This document shows positions 1 through 8,274 of a stretch of 64,000 nucleotides of DNA, in pieces. A model generated the notes under the pieces. It did not search any database. It saw only the letters and a program-made list of their open reading frames with translations, and had not been told where the DNA came from. The DNA lies in NCBI RefSeq assembly GCF_030053895.1, contig NZ_CP125781.1, positions 310,001 through 374,000 of the forward strand, written 5' to 3'. This stretch comes from Trabulsiella odontotermitis. Its GTDB lineage: Bacteria > Pseudomonadota > Gammaproteobacteria > Enterobacterales > Enterobacteriaceae. Numbering within the stretch: position 1 is the stretch's first letter; the number at the start of each line of letters is the position of its first letter. Both the position numbers and the translations under genes were made by a program.

Positions 1-391
1 GCATGCCGGTGGTTTGCCGCTGGCGCTGGTGACCAACAAACCAACGCCGTTTGTCGCGCCGATCCTCGAGGCACTGGGCATTGCGCACCTGTTCGACGTT
101 ATTATTGGCGGCGACGATGTGCAGAACAAGAAACCGCACCCCGAGCCACTGCTGCTGGTCGCCGAACGTTTAGGTCTTGCGCCGCAAGCGTTGCTTTTTG
201 TCGGCGATTCCCGCAATGATATCCTTGCGGCGAAAGCCGCGGGTTGCCGTTGCGTCGGATTGACCTATGGCTACAACTATGGCGAATCGATCGCGCTCAG
301 CGAACCCGATGTAATTTTCGATCGTTTCGATGAACTACTGCCCGCATTCGGGCTTCCGTACAGTGAACTTCAGGAATTGAAAAATGACTAA
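1..391 (+). CDS. gph: Phosphoglycolate phosphatase, C-terminal part (cut by window start)
   Basis: HAD-superfamily phosphatase that dephosphorylates 2-phosphoglycolate, for example that released during repair of 3'-phosphoglycolate DNA ends. Only about the last 130 residues are here; the reading frame is open to the left edge, so the start lies outside. The HAD motif III/IV region is visible: a lysine in NKKPHPEP and the VGDSRNDILAAKAAGC segment with the Mg-binding aspartates. The stop overlaps the trpS start by 8 bases, so the two are translationally coupled, as in the dam-rpe-gph-trpS operon of E. coli. Identity is sure from sequence and neighbour. Confidence 0.95.
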   Translation, partial: HAGGLPLALVTNKPTPFVAPILEALGIAHLFDVIIGGDDVQNKKPHPEPLLLVAERLGLAPQALLFVGDSRNDILAAKAAGCRCVGLTYGYNYGESIALSEPDVIFDRFDELLPAFGLPYSELQELKND

Positions 392-1388
392 GCCCGTTGT
401 TTTTAGTGGCGCACAGCCCTCAGGTGAATTGACCATTGGCAACTATATGGGTGCGCTGCGTCAGTGGGTGAACATGCAGGACGACTATCACTGTATTTAC
501 TGCATCGTTGACCAGCACGCCATCACCGTGCGTCAGGATCCACAACAGTTGCGTAAAGCGACACTGGACACCCTGGCGCTGTATCTGGCCTGTGGCATTG
601 ACCCGGAAAAAAGCACGATTTTCGTGCAGTCTCATGTGCCGGAACATGCACAGTTGAGCTGGGCGCTGAACTGCTACACCTATTTCGGTGAGCTGAGTCG
701 CATGACGCAGTTTAAGGATAAATCAGCCCGTTACGCGGAAAACATCAACGCTGGTCTGTTTGATTACCCGGTGCTGATGGCGGCAGATATTCTGCTGTAT
801 CAGACCAATCAGGTGCCGGTAGGCGAAGACCAGAAACAGCATCTGGAGCTGAGCCGCGACGTTGCCCAGCGCTTTAACGCCATCTACGGTGATATCTTCA
901 AAGTGCCAGAGCCGTTTATTCCGAAATCCGGTGCGCGCGTGATGTCGCTGCTGGAGCCAACGAAGAAGATGTCCAAGTCTGACGATAACCGTAACAACGT
1001 GATCGGTCTGCTGGAAGACCCGAAATCCGTGGTGAAGAAAATCAAACGCGCGGTGACCGACTCCGACGAGCCACCAGTGGTGCGTTACGACCTGCAAAAC
1101 AAGGCCGGGGTGTCGAACCTGCTGGATATCCTCTCTGCCATCACCGGCAAGAGCATTCCTGAGCTGGAGCAGCATTTCGAAGGCAAAATGTACGGTCATC
1201 TCAAAACGGAAGTGGCTGATGCCGTCGCCGGTATGCTGAGCGAGTTGCAGGAGCGTTATCACCGCTACCGCAACGACGAAGCCTTCCTGCGACAGGTGAT
1301 GAAAGCGGGCGCGGAGAAAGCGCGTGCGCGGGCATCTGTCACGCTGAATGCGGTCTACGACGCGATTGGTTTTGTCGCGCATCCATAA
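384..1388 (+). CDS. trpS: Tryptophanyl-tRNA synthetase
   Basis: Class I aminoacyl-tRNA synthetase that charges tRNA-Trp in the cytoplasm. The 334-residue length is that of the E. coli enzyme. The class I HIGH motif appears as TIGNYMG near residue 17 and the KMSKS loop as KKMSKSDDN near residue 195. The start overlaps the end of gph by 8 bases, which supports co-transcription and coupling. A strong bidirectional terminator follows directly after the stop, so trpS is the last gene of its operon. Confidence 0.98.
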   Translation: MTKPVVFSGAQPSGELTIGNYMGALRQWVNMQDDYHCIYCIVDQHAITVRQDPQQLRKATLDTLALYLACGIDPEKSTIFVQSHVPEHAQLSWALNCYTYFGELSRMTQFKDKSARYAENINAGLFDYPVLMAADILLYQTNQVPVGEDQKQHLELSRDVAQRFNAIYGDIFKVPEPFIPKSGARVMSLLEPTKKMSKSDDNRNNVIGLLEDPKSVVKKIKRAVTDSDEPPVVRYDLQNKAGVSNLLDILSAITGKSIPELEQHFEGKMYGHLKTEVADAVAGMLSELQERYHRYRNDEAFLRQVMKAGAEKARARASVTLNAVYDAIGFVAHP

Positions 1389-1403
1389 GTCATGAAATGC
1401 CAA

Positions 1404-1433
1404 TAAAAAAACCGGGGAAACCCGGTTTTTTTA
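1404..1433. terminator. Bidirectional terminator between trpS and yhfL
   Basis: The stem ACCGGG (1411-1416) pairs with CCCGGT (1421-1426) around a GAAA tetraloop. An A-tract lies on the left and a T-tract on the right, so it can end trpS transcripts on the plus strand and yhfL transcripts on the minus strand. Confidence 0.9.
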
Positions 1434-1454
1434 TGCTGTGCGCCGGTAACCAGA

Positions 1455-1625
1455 TTATTGTTCCGCCGCCGGGCCGCAACCGCCGATGATTTTCGAAATA
1501 GAAATGGCGGGATGTAAGAGGTAATCGTAACTACAGTTTTTGCTTTTATTGTCGATGTGACCCGTACAGGCGGTCAGTGTAGACAGCGCGCCAAGCAGCG
1601 CAATGATTTTAATGGTTTTTCCCAT
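1455..1625 (-). CDS. yhfL: Small lipoprotein YhfL
   Basis: Short 56-residue lipoprotein of unknown function. A lysine-containing N-terminus and hydrophobic stretch lead to the lipobox LTAC with Cys near residue 19, so the mature protein should be membrane-anchored through the lipidated Cys. The C-terminal half (CSYDYLLHPAISISKIIGG) is nearly identical to E. coli YhfL. Two ATG codons in tandem (1628 and 1625) follow an AAGGA; the inner one at 1625 has the better 7-base spacing and fits the family length. It reads toward trpS. In E. coli the gene sits next to cysG; here the yhf operon lies between it and cysG. Confidence 0.88.
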   Translation of the reverse strand: MGKTIKIIALLGALSTLTACTGHIDNKSKNCSYDYLLHPAISISKIIGGCGPAAEQ

Positions 1626-1864
1626 CATGACATCCTTGCTGGTAATGTATTGAATATCCACAGCGCATAAATAATGCAGTGGTTTAAAGGATTAATCCGT
1701 TAATAATTCACGATGAATCCAGCCGGGGAATTTAAGCAATTATTCCGGACGCGACAATGGTTGACGGGCTGAAACCGGAGTAGTAATCCGGACTTGAAAT
1801 ATCGTTATTGTTGATGTCAGTTTCCATTCCCAATGTATACGGCGGCAGCCATTGCATTTAGTTA

Positions 1865-1880
1865 TGTGACCAGATTCGCT
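1865..1880 (+). promoter_or_regulatory. CRP-like site upstream of yhfZ
   Basis: TGTGA-N6-TCGCT matches the left half of the CRP consensus TGTGA-N6-TCACA fully and the right half in 3 of 5 bases. Its centre lies about 42-46 bases upstream of the predicted start of transcription, which would suit class II activation. The match is moderate. Confidence 0.4.
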
Positions 1881-1881
1881 G

Positions 1882-1911
1882 TTTACACTTTCCTCGCTTG
1901 TGCTTTATCTT
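1882..1911 (+). promoter_or_regulatory. Candidate promoter of yhfZ operon
   Basis: TTTACA (1882-1887) is a 5/6 match to the -35 hexamer and TATCTT (1906-1911) a 4/6 match to -10, with an 18-base spacer. The inverted repeat at 1920-1937 would then overlap the first transcribed bases, a typical place for a repressor operator. Confidence 0.4.
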
Positions 1912-1919
1912 CACTTTAA

Positions 1920-1937
1920 TGAATATAAAAATATTCA
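1920..1937. promoter_or_regulatory. Perfect inverted repeat, candidate YhfZ operator 1
   Basis: TGAATAT (1920-1926), four A bases, then ATATTCA (1931-1937) form a perfect 7-4-7 palindrome 18 bases before the yhfZ start codon. The same half-site recurs in the gap upstream of yhfX. YhfZ has an N-terminal helix-turn-helix, so autoregulation is an obvious but untested guess. Confidence 0.55.
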
Positions 1938-1955
1938 ATTTACTGAAGATTTGTA

Positions 1956-2861
1956 ATGCGCAGAACATTCATCAAGAAAGAGGGCATGACGTTAACCACG
2001 CTGGCGCGCTATCTGCTAGGGCAGAAATGTGGTAACCGATTGAAAACCATCGAAGAACTGGCTACGGAATGTGGCTCATCGGTGGGGTTAACCCAGGCAG
2101 CCCTGAAAACGCTGGAAGCAGAAGGGGCGATTCGCATTGAGCGACGCGGGCGTAATGGAAGCTACCTGGCCGACATGAATCATAAAGCGCTGTTGTCGCA
2201 TGTGGATATCCGCAATGTCGTGTGTGCCATGCCACTGCCCTACACCCGGTTATACGAAGGGTTAGCCAGCGGCCTGAAATCGCAGTTTGAGGGTATACCT
2301 TTTTATTTTGCCCACATGCGTGGCGCGGATGTTCGCGTGGAGTGTTTGCTGAACGGTGTTTACGACATGGCCGTGGTCTCCCGGCTGGCCGCTGAAAATT
2401 ATCTGAACAGTAATGCGCTTTGCATGGTGCTGGAACTGGGAGCGCAAACCTATGTGGGCGAACACCAGTTGATTTGCCGGAAGGGCGAAGCCAAAAACGT
2501 GCGCCGCGTGGGCATCGATAACCGCTCTGCGGACCAGAAGATCATGACCAGCCTCTGGTTCTGCGAACGTGAGATTGAGCGGGTCGATGTGCCCTATCAC
2601 GAGAGCTTACACCGCATTGTGAAGGGCGATATTGACGGCGTTATCTGGAACGTCGCGGTTGAATCGGAGCTTGTTGTGCTGGGGCTCGAGGCGATTCCGC
2701 TGAAAGGTGATCCGCGCTTTGTGCAGGCGACGGAAGCGGTGGTGCTGACCCGTGCGGATGATTATCCGATGCAGCATCTGATTGAAACCGTCGTAGATAA
2801 GCCTGCGCTGCTGGCTCATCAGCAACGGGTAGTGAATGAAGAGCAGGATCCCAGCTATTGA
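1956..2861 (+). CDS. yhfZ: YhfZ, GntR-like transcriptional regulator
   Basis: First gene of the yhfZYXW-php-yhfUTS operon. The 301 residues align end to end with E. coli YhfZ. Residues about 10-75 form a winged helix-turn-helix of GntR type (the segment with TIEELATECGSSVGLTQAALKTLEAEGAI and the wing IERRGRNGSYL); the C-terminal part, from about residue 85, is the YhfZ-specific domain that resembles a periplasmic-binding-protein-like effector domain. The likely role is control of the operon in response to its unknown substrate. The ATG at 1956 has only a weak ribosome binding site (GAAGA) but gives the family length. A second ATG at 1986 is possible. Confidence 0.85.
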   Translation: MRRTFIKKEGMTLTTLARYLLGQKCGNRLKTIEELATECGSSVGLTQAALKTLEAEGAIRIERRGRNGSYLADMNHKALLSHVDIRNVVCAMPLPYTRLYEGLASGLKSQFEGIPFYFAHMRGADVRVECLLNGVYDMAVVSRLAAENYLNSNALCMVLELGAQTYVGEHQLICRKGEAKNVRRVGIDNRSADQKIMTSLWFCEREIERVDVPYHESLHRIVKGDIDGVIWNVAVESELVVLGLEAIPLKGDPRFVQATEAVVLTRADDYPMQHLIETVVDKPALLAHQQRVVNEEQDPSY

Positions 2862-2871
2862 GGAGTGCGGG

Positions 2872-3237
2872 ATGGAAAATCGACTCAACCTGTTGTGTCA
2901 GGCGGGCGTGATCGACCAGGACATTTGCGACGGCATGTTGCAGGTGGTGCGGAAAATGGACGCGGAATTATCCCTGCCGGTGTTTAGCGAGCAGGGGGAG
3001 ATGGCAGTAACGCACATGGCGAACGCGCTGATGCGCAGTCGCCGCGGCGAAGTGATTGCGCCGCTGGATGCGGAACTGCTTGAGGAAATGCAGCAGTCGG
3101 CATTCTGGCCGCACATCCTCACCGCGCATCAGGCGTTGTTGCAAGGATTTGCGGTCAAGCTTCACGCCAATGAAGAGGGGTATTTGCTGGCTAATCTGTA
3201 TGGATTATGGCTGGCGGCAAACGAAGGTCATTCATGA
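2872..3237 (+). CDS. yhfY: YhfY, PRD-domain protein
   Basis: The 121-residue protein corresponds to E. coli YhfY. The segment around VTHMANALMRSRRGE carries the His-x-x-x-x-L pattern of a PTS regulation domain (PRD), normally phosphorylated by PTS proteins in antiterminators and activators. Here the PRD stands alone, without RNA- or DNA-binding domain, so it may act by partnering YhfZ; this is inference. The ATG at 2872 was chosen over the upstream in-frame start at 2836 because GGAG sits 7 bases before it and the upstream start would lie within yhfZ. Ten bases separate it from yhfZ. Confidence 0.78.
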   Translation: MENRLNLLCQAGVIDQDICDGMLQVVRKMDAELSLPVFSEQGEMAVTHMANALMRSRRGEVIAPLDAELLEEMQQSAFWPHILTAHQALLQGFAVKLHANEEGYLLANLYGLWLAANEGHS

Positions 3238-3263
3238 TGACGCAGCGTGTTTTATCAGAACTT

Positions 3264-3287
3264 AAATATTCAAAAAAATGAATATTT
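3264..3287. promoter_or_regulatory. Inverted repeat, candidate YhfZ operator 2
   Basis: AAATATTCA (3264-3272), six A bases, then TGAATATTT (3279-3287) form a perfect 9-6-9 inverted repeat in the 80-base gap between yhfY and yhfX. The half-site ATATTCA/TGAATAT is the one found before yhfZ, here facing the other way round. The gap and the repeat suggest a second, internal control point for yhfX onward; a weak hairpin in the mRNA is the alternative. Confidence 0.5.
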
Positions 3288-3317
3288 GGCATTCAGGGAA
3301 CAGAAACTGAGGCTTAC

Positions 3318-4481
3318 ATGTTTATAAACGCATTGAAACGTCAGAATCCCGCGTTAATTAACGCGGCACTCCGGCTCTGGCAGCAGGGCAGCATCGCGCC
3401 AGACAGTTGGGTGATAGATGTCGATCAGGTACTGGAAAACGGCAAACGGCTGCTGAGCGTTGCCCGTGAGCACGGCATCTCGCTGTATCTGATGACCAAG
3501 CAGTTCGGGCGCAATCCCTGGCTGGCGGAGAAGCTGCTGGCGCTCGGTTATCAGGGCGTGGTCGCCGTCGATTTTAAAGAGAGCCGGGTGATGCGTCGCG
3601 CCGGGCTGAAGGTCGCGCACCAGGGGCATCTGGTGCAAATTCCGCATGACCAGGTGGCGGAAGCCGTTGCGCAGGGAACCGACATCATCACGATCTTCAC
3701 GCTGGAAAAGGCGCGTGAAGTATCAGCGGCGGCGGTGAGCGCAGGCCGGACGCAGGCGGTGATGCTGAAAGTGTATGGCGAGAATGACTTTCTCTATCCG
3801 GGGCAGGAGAGCGGTTTTTCGCTGGCAGAGCTGGAGGGGGTCGTCGCTGAGCTACGCCAGTTGCCGGGGCTGCAACTGACCGGACTGACGCATTTCCCCT
3901 GCCTGTTGTGGGATGAATCACTGGGCGAAACGGTGCCGACGCCAAATCTGCTGTCGCTGGTGACAGCGAGAAAACGGCTGAAAGAGGCCGGTGTTGAGAT
4001 TACGCAACTGAACGCGCCGTCGGCCACCAGCTGTACCACATTGCCGCTGCTGGCATCGTTTGGTGTTACCCACGGCGAGCCCGGTCATGCGCTGACCGGC
4101 ACCATGCCAGCGAACCAGCAGGGCGATCAGCCTGAGCGTATTGCCATGCTGTGGCTGAGCGAAATCTCGCATGACTTTCAGGGGCGCAGCTATTGCTATG
4201 GCGGCGGCTACTATCGCCGGGGGCATGCACGCAATGCGCTGGTCTACCCGCGCGGCAGCGACACGCCGCTGGAGACGTCCCTGAAACCGTTAAACGACAG
4301 CAGTATCGATTATTACCTGGCGCTCAGCGAACGGTTCCCTGTCAGTAGCGCCGTAATCTGCTGTTTCCGTACGCAAATCTTTGTCACCCGTAGTGATGTG
4401 GTGCTGGTGGAAGGTATCCAGCACGGCGAACCGCGCATCGCTGCCTGCTATGACAGTCTGGGAAATCTTCTGGAGGCGTAA
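3318..4481 (+). CDS. yhfX: YhfX, PLP-dependent alanine racemase-like protein
   Basis: The 387-residue protein has the fold type III (alanine racemase N-terminal barrel) signature: the likely PLP-binding lysine is in YLMTKQFGRNP near residue 58, followed by the GYQGVVAVD strand and, later, the THFPC and GEPGHALTGT segments of the YhfX family. It probably racemises or otherwise acts on an amino acid or amino compound; the substrate is not known. Its stop shares one A with the yhfW start (TAATG), so the two are tightly coupled. It follows an 80-base gap with an inverted repeat, the only real gap inside the operon. Confidence 0.82.
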   Translation: MFINALKRQNPALINAALRLWQQGSIAPDSWVIDVDQVLENGKRLLSVAREHGISLYLMTKQFGRNPWLAEKLLALGYQGVVAVDFKESRVMRRAGLKVAHQGHLVQIPHDQVAEAVAQGTDIITIFTLEKAREVSAAAVSAGRTQAVMLKVYGENDFLYPGQESGFSLAELEGVVAELRQLPGLQLTGLTHFPCLLWDESLGETVPTPNLLSLVTARKRLKEAGVEITQLNAPSATSCTTLPLLASFGVTHGEPGHALTGTMPANQQGDQPERIAMLWLSEISHDFQGRSYCYGGGYYRRGHARNALVYPRGSDTPLETSLKPLNDSSIDYYLALSERFPVSSAVICCFRTQIFVTRSDVVLVEGIQHGEPRIAACYDSLGNLLEA

Positions 4482-5710
4482 TGGCGCGTTTTGTGGTGTT
4501 GGTGATCGACAGTTTTGGGGTTGGCGCAATGGACGATGTACCTCGGGTCAGGCCGCAGGACCTCGGCGCGAACACGTGCGGTCATATCCTTGAGCATCTG
4601 CCGACGTTGCGGCTACCCACACTCGAAAAACTCGGCCTGATGAACGCGTTGGGCGCAACGCCCGGCGTCATGCGACCTTCACCCACCGCCACCTGGGGTG
4701 TGGCAGAGTTGATGCATGAAGGCGGCGATACGTTTATGGGGCATCAGGAAATTCTCGGCACCCTGCCGCGTACGCCGCTACGGATGCCGTTCAGCCAGGT
4801 AATCGACAAGGTTGAAGCCGCACTCCGAGCGGAAGGCCGGAAAACACAGCGCTGCGGCGATGGCCCGTACTGGTTGCTGGTTGATGATGCCGTGGCGATT
4901 GGCGACAACCTCGAAGCCGATCTGGGGCAGGTTTACAACATTACCGGCAACCTCAGCGAGATGTCTTTCGACGAGGTGAAAGCGATTGGACGGATTGTTC
5001 GCCAGCAAGTGGAGGTCGGGCGCGTGATTGCTTTCGGCGGGCGCCTTGCCAGCACGCAGCAACTGTGGGACGCCGCTGAAACCCGCGACGGTATTTATGT
5101 CGGCATCAATGCACCGCGCTCTGGCGCCTATGACGACGGATTCCAGGTGGTGCATATGGGTTATGGCGTTGATGACAGCGTTCAGGTACCTGCCCGGTTA
5201 CACGCCGTCGGCGTTCCCACGGTGCTGGTCGGTAAAGTAGCTGATATCGTTAATAATCCCCATGGTGAAAGCTGGCAAAACCTGGTGGACAGCCAGCGGA
5301 TCATGGAGATCACGATTGATGCGCTGAACCGCCAGCAAAACGTATTTATTTGCACCAACATCCAGGAAACCGATCTGGCAGGTCATGCGGAAGACGTTGC
5401 GCGTTATGCTGACCGGCTTCAATTGGTTGATCGGTATCTGGCGCAACTGATGGTGGCGATGCGCCCGGACGATTGCCTCGTGGTGATGGCTGATCACGGC
5501 AATGACCCGACCATCGGTCACAGCCGACACACCCGCGAGAAAGTGCCGGTGCTGGTCTGGCAGCCAGGCTTACCGCCTGCTGAGTTGGGCGTACGCACGT
5601 CGCTTTCGGATATCGGCGCCACCGTCTGCGATTTCTTTGGCGCCCACCCGCCAGAAAATGGCCGCTCCTTTCTTCCGCTCCTGAAAACCGCGAGGAACCG
5701 ACATGATTGA
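4481..5710 (+). CDS. yhfW: YhfW, phosphopentomutase-like metalloenzyme
   Basis: The 409-residue protein belongs to the alkaline phosphatase superfamily, DeoB (phosphopentomutase) branch. Visible motifs are the N-terminal metal-binding VIDSFGVGAMDD, the HQEILGT segment, NIQETDLAGHAED, and near the C-terminus MADHGNDPTIGHSRHTREKVP with the His/Asp metal ligands. DeoB interconverts ribose 1- and 5-phosphate; YhfW likely moves a phosphate on a sugar or amino-sugar-like compound, but the substrate is unknown. It starts on the last base of yhfX and overlaps php by 8 bases. Confidence 0.82.
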   Translation: MARFVVLVIDSFGVGAMDDVPRVRPQDLGANTCGHILEHLPTLRLPTLEKLGLMNALGATPGVMRPSPTATWGVAELMHEGGDTFMGHQEILGTLPRTPLRMPFSQVIDKVEAALRAEGRKTQRCGDGPYWLLVDDAVAIGDNLEADLGQVYNITGNLSEMSFDEVKAIGRIVRQQVEVGRVIAFGGRLASTQQLWDAAETRDGIYVGINAPRSGAYDDGFQVVHMGYGVDDSVQVPARLHAVGVPTVLVGKVADIVNNPHGESWQNLVDSQRIMEITIDALNRQQNVFICTNIQETDLAGHAEDVARYADRLQLVDRYLAQLMVAMRPDDCLVVMADHGNDPTIGHSRHTREKVPVLVWQPGLPPAELGVRTSLSDIGATVCDFFGAHPPENGRSFLPLLKTARNRHD

Positions 5711-6578
5711 CAGCACCGGGTACACCTACGCACACGAACACCTTTATATCGATTTGTCGGGTTTTAAGGGCGATATCGATTGTCGGCTGGATCAGTACGC
5801 GCTCATTTGTGATGAGATGCGGACGCTGATGAACCTGGGCGTGCGCAATATTATCGAAATGACCAACCGTTACATGGGCCGCAACCCGCAGTTTATGCAG
5901 GATCTGATGCGCGACACCGGCATCAACGTCGTGGCCTGTACCGGCTATTATCAGCATGATTTTTACCCCGAACATGTGGCGACCCGCAGCGTCAAAGCGC
6001 TGGCGCAGGAGATGATCGATGAGATCGAAAAGGGCATTGAAGGCAGCGAGCTAAAAGCGGGCATCATTGCGGAAATCGGCTCCAGCAAAGGGACGATCAC
6101 CGATCTGGAGAAAAAGGTCTTTAACGCCGCGGCAATAGCACATCACGAAACGGGCCGTCCGCTTTCCACACATACGTCGTTCAGCACGATGGGGCTGGAA
6201 CAACTGGCGCTGCTCTCCGGCTACGGCGTGGATCTCTCTCGCGTGGTCATCGGGCATTGCGACCTGAAAGACAATCTCGACGACATTCTGCGGATGATCG
6301 ATCTCGGCGCTTATGTGCAGTTCGACACCATCGGCAAAAACAACTATTACCCGGATGCAAAACGCATCGACATGCTTCATGCCTTGCGTGACAGAGGCTT
6401 ACTCCATCGCGTGATGCTTTCCATGGACATTACCCGACGCTCTCATCTGAAGGCCAATGGTGGCAATGGCTACAGCTATTTGCTCACTACCTTTGTGCCG
6501 CTGTTGCGTCAGTCCGGTTTCAGCCAGGCGGATGTGGATGTGATGTTACGTGACAACCCTTCGCAATTTTTCCAGTAA
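5703..6578 (+). CDS. php: Phosphotriesterase homology protein Php
   Basis: Amidohydrolase-superfamily TIM barrel, 291 residues (E. coli Php 292). The first metal pair is the HxH of YAHEHLYID (His11, His13); AEIGSSKG near residue 120 holds the bridging Glu found in this family in place of the carboxylated Lys of true phosphotriesterases; THTSF, IGHCDLKD and SMDITRRS supply the other His and the catalytic Asp. Family members are lactonases or phosphoesterases; the physiological reaction of Php is not established. Overlaps yhfW by 8 bases. Confidence 0.88.
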   Translation: MIDSTGYTYAHEHLYIDLSGFKGDIDCRLDQYALICDEMRTLMNLGVRNIIEMTNRYMGRNPQFMQDLMRDTGINVVACTGYYQHDFYPEHVATRSVKALAQEMIDEIEKGIEGSELKAGIIAEIGSSKGTITDLEKKVFNAAAIAHHETGRPLSTHTSFSTMGLEQLALLSGYGVDLSRVVIGHCDLKDNLDDILRMIDLGAYVQFDTIGKNNYYPDAKRIDMLHALRDRGLLHRVMLSMDITRRSHLKANGGNGYSYLLTTFVPLLRQSGFSQADVDVMLRDNPSQFFQ

Positions 6579-6588
6579 GGACAGAGAA

Positions 6589-6942
6589 ATGAAAAAGATC
6601 GGTGTGGCTGGTTTACAGCGTGAACTTATCAAAAAGACCATCGAAACGTCTGCGCCTGGCTGTTTTGAAGTGTTTATTTACAACGACATGGAAGCAGCGA
6701 TGAAGGTCAAGGCAGGACAGCTGGATTACTACATCGGAGCCTGTAATACCGGGGCGGGCGCGGCGTTGTCGATAGCCATCGCCGTTATTGGGTTTAACAA
6801 GAGTTGTACCATCGCCAAACCCGGTATCAAGGCAAAAGAGGATCACGTCGCGAAGATGGTGGCAGAAGGGAAAGTGGCATTTGGCCTTTCTGTTGAGCAT
6901 ATTGAGCACGCGATTCCAATGCTTATCAACTACTTAAAATAA
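6589..6942 (+). CDS. yhfU: YhfU, DUF2620 small protein
   Basis: The 117-residue protein is nearly identical to E. coli YhfU. It has alternating hydrophobic strands and the glycine-rich segment YYIGACNTGAGAALSIAIAVIG, but no known catalytic motif. The conserved place just before the membrane protein gene yhfT suggests that the two act together, perhaps as a transport component; this is inference. ATG 6589 was preferred to an upstream in-frame start at 6550 inside php because AGGACAGAG lies just before it. Confidence 0.8.
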   Translation: MKKIGVAGLQRELIKKTIETSAPGCFEVFIYNDMEAAMKVKAGQLDYYIGACNTGAGAALSIAIAVIGFNKSCTIAKPGIKAKEDHVAKMVAEGKVAFGLSVEHIEHAIPMLINYLK

Positions 6943-6954
6943 AAAGGCACGTCT

Positions 6955-8259
6955 ATGGCCCTTTACATTCAAATAATAGTGGTCGCTTTGCTTACCGGGA
7001 TGACGGCGTTACTGGCGCATCGTTCCGCCGCAGTTTTTCATGACGGGATCCGCCCGATCCTGCCGCAACTGATCGAAGGTCATATGAATCGCCGTGAGGC
7101 AGGCAGTATCGCCTTTGGCTTAAGCATCGGCTTCGTCGCTTCGGTGGGGATCTCTTTTACGCTGAAAACCGGGCTGCTCAACGCCTGGCTGCTTTTCCTT
7201 CCTACCGATATCCTCGGGGTGCTGGCGGCAAACAGTATTCTGGCATTTGGACTGGGCGCTATCTGGGGCGTTCTGATCCTCACCTTCCTGCTGCCGGTTA
7301 ACCACCTGCTCACCTCGCTGCCGGTGGATGTGCTGGGGTCGCTCGGCGAACTGAGCTCGCCGGTAGTCTCCGCTTTCGCCCTCTTCCCGCTGGTGGCTAT
7401 CTTCTATCAGTTTGGCTGGAAAAACAGCGTGGTTGCCGCCGTGGTGGTACTGGTGACGCGCGTGCTGGTGGTGCGTTTCTTCCCGCATCTGAACCCAGAA
7501 TCGATTGAGATCTTCGTCGGGATGGTCATGTTGCTGGGGATCGCTATTTCTCACGACTTGCGTCATCGCGACGAGCAGGACACGGACATGAGCGGGATCT
7601 CGGTGTTTGAAGAGCGAACCTCCCGCATCATCAAAAATCTGCCCTACATTGCTATCGTCGGGGCGCTGATCGCCGCCGTCGCCTGCATGAAGATTTTTGC
7701 CGGTAGCGAAGTGTCGATTTTCACCCTCGAAAAAGCCTATTCCGCTGGTATTACGCCAGAAGAGTCACAGACGCTGGTGCATCAGGCGGCGCTGGCTGAA
7801 TTTATGCGCGGCCTTGGGTTTGTGCCGCTGATTGCCACCACCGCGCTGGCGACCGGGGTATACGCTGTCGCCGGGTTCACCTTCGTTTACGCGGTAGGGT
7901 ATCTGGCACCGAACCCGTGGATTGCCGCCATTCTTGGCGCGATTGTGATTTCCGCGGAAGTGCTGCTGCTGCGCTCCATCGGTAAATGGCTGGGACGCTA
8001 CCCGTCGGTGCGCAACGCGTCGGATAACATTCGTAATGCCATGAATATGTTGATGGAAATGGCGCTGCTGGTCGGCTCTATCTTCGCTGCCATCAAAATG
8101 GCCGGCTATACCGGTTTCTCCATCACCGCCGCGCTCTATTTCCTCAACGAATCGTTAGGGCGCCCGATTCAGCGTATGGCGGCGCCGGTGGTCGCAGTGA
8201 TGATCGCCGGGATTGTGCTCAACATTCTTTACTGGTGCGGGTTGTTTATTCCCGCGTAG
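6955..8259 (+). CDS. yhfT: YhfT, multi-pass inner membrane transporter-like protein
   Basis: The 434-residue protein has about ten to twelve strongly hydrophobic segments spread along its length, starting at residue 1, so it is an integral inner membrane protein. It matches the YhfT family, found only with this gene set. It is the sole transporter candidate of the operon, so it most likely imports the compound that YhfS, YhfX, YhfW and Php then process. Twelve bases separate it from yhfU and fifteen from yhfS. No mechanism is known. Confidence 0.8.
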   Translation: MALYIQIIVVALLTGMTALLAHRSAAVFHDGIRPILPQLIEGHMNRREAGSIAFGLSIGFVASVGISFTLKTGLLNAWLLFLPTDILGVLAANSILAFGLGAIWGVLILTFLLPVNHLLTSLPVDVLGSLGELSSPVVSAFALFPLVAIFYQFGWKNSVVAAVVVLVTRVLVVRFFPHLNPESIEIFVGMVMLLGIAISHDLRHRDEQDTDMSGISVFEERTSRIIKNLPYIAIVGALIAAVACMKIFAGSEVSIFTLEKAYSAGITPEESQTLVHQAALAEFMRGLGFVPLIATTALATGVYAVAGFTFVYAVGYLAPNPWIAAILGAIVISAEVLLLRSIGKWLGRYPSVRNASDNIRNAMNMLMEMALLVGSIFAAIKMAGYTGFSITAALYFLNESLGRPIQRMAAPVVAVMIAGIVLNILYWCGLFIPA

Positions 8260-8274
8260 CACTGAGGTCGTGTG

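Larger units (their letters stand above)
1626..1955. promoter_or_regulatory. Divergent intergenic region yhfL / yhfZ
   Basis: This 330-base gap separates the divergent yhfL and yhfZ starts. It holds a CRP-like site, a candidate promoter and a perfect inverted repeat next to yhfZ (listed separately). A lone TGAATAT half-site at 1651-1657, only 26 bases upstream of the yhfL start, repeats the half-site of the yhfZ operator candidate. The rest, 1660-1860, is AT-rich with no gene that I can support. Confidence 0.6.

Noticed and set aside
723..1403. Long open frame on the minus strand across trpS (226 codons)
   Set aside because: Lies wholly antisense to trpS, has no ribosome binding site and no family resemblance; a codon-bias shadow.
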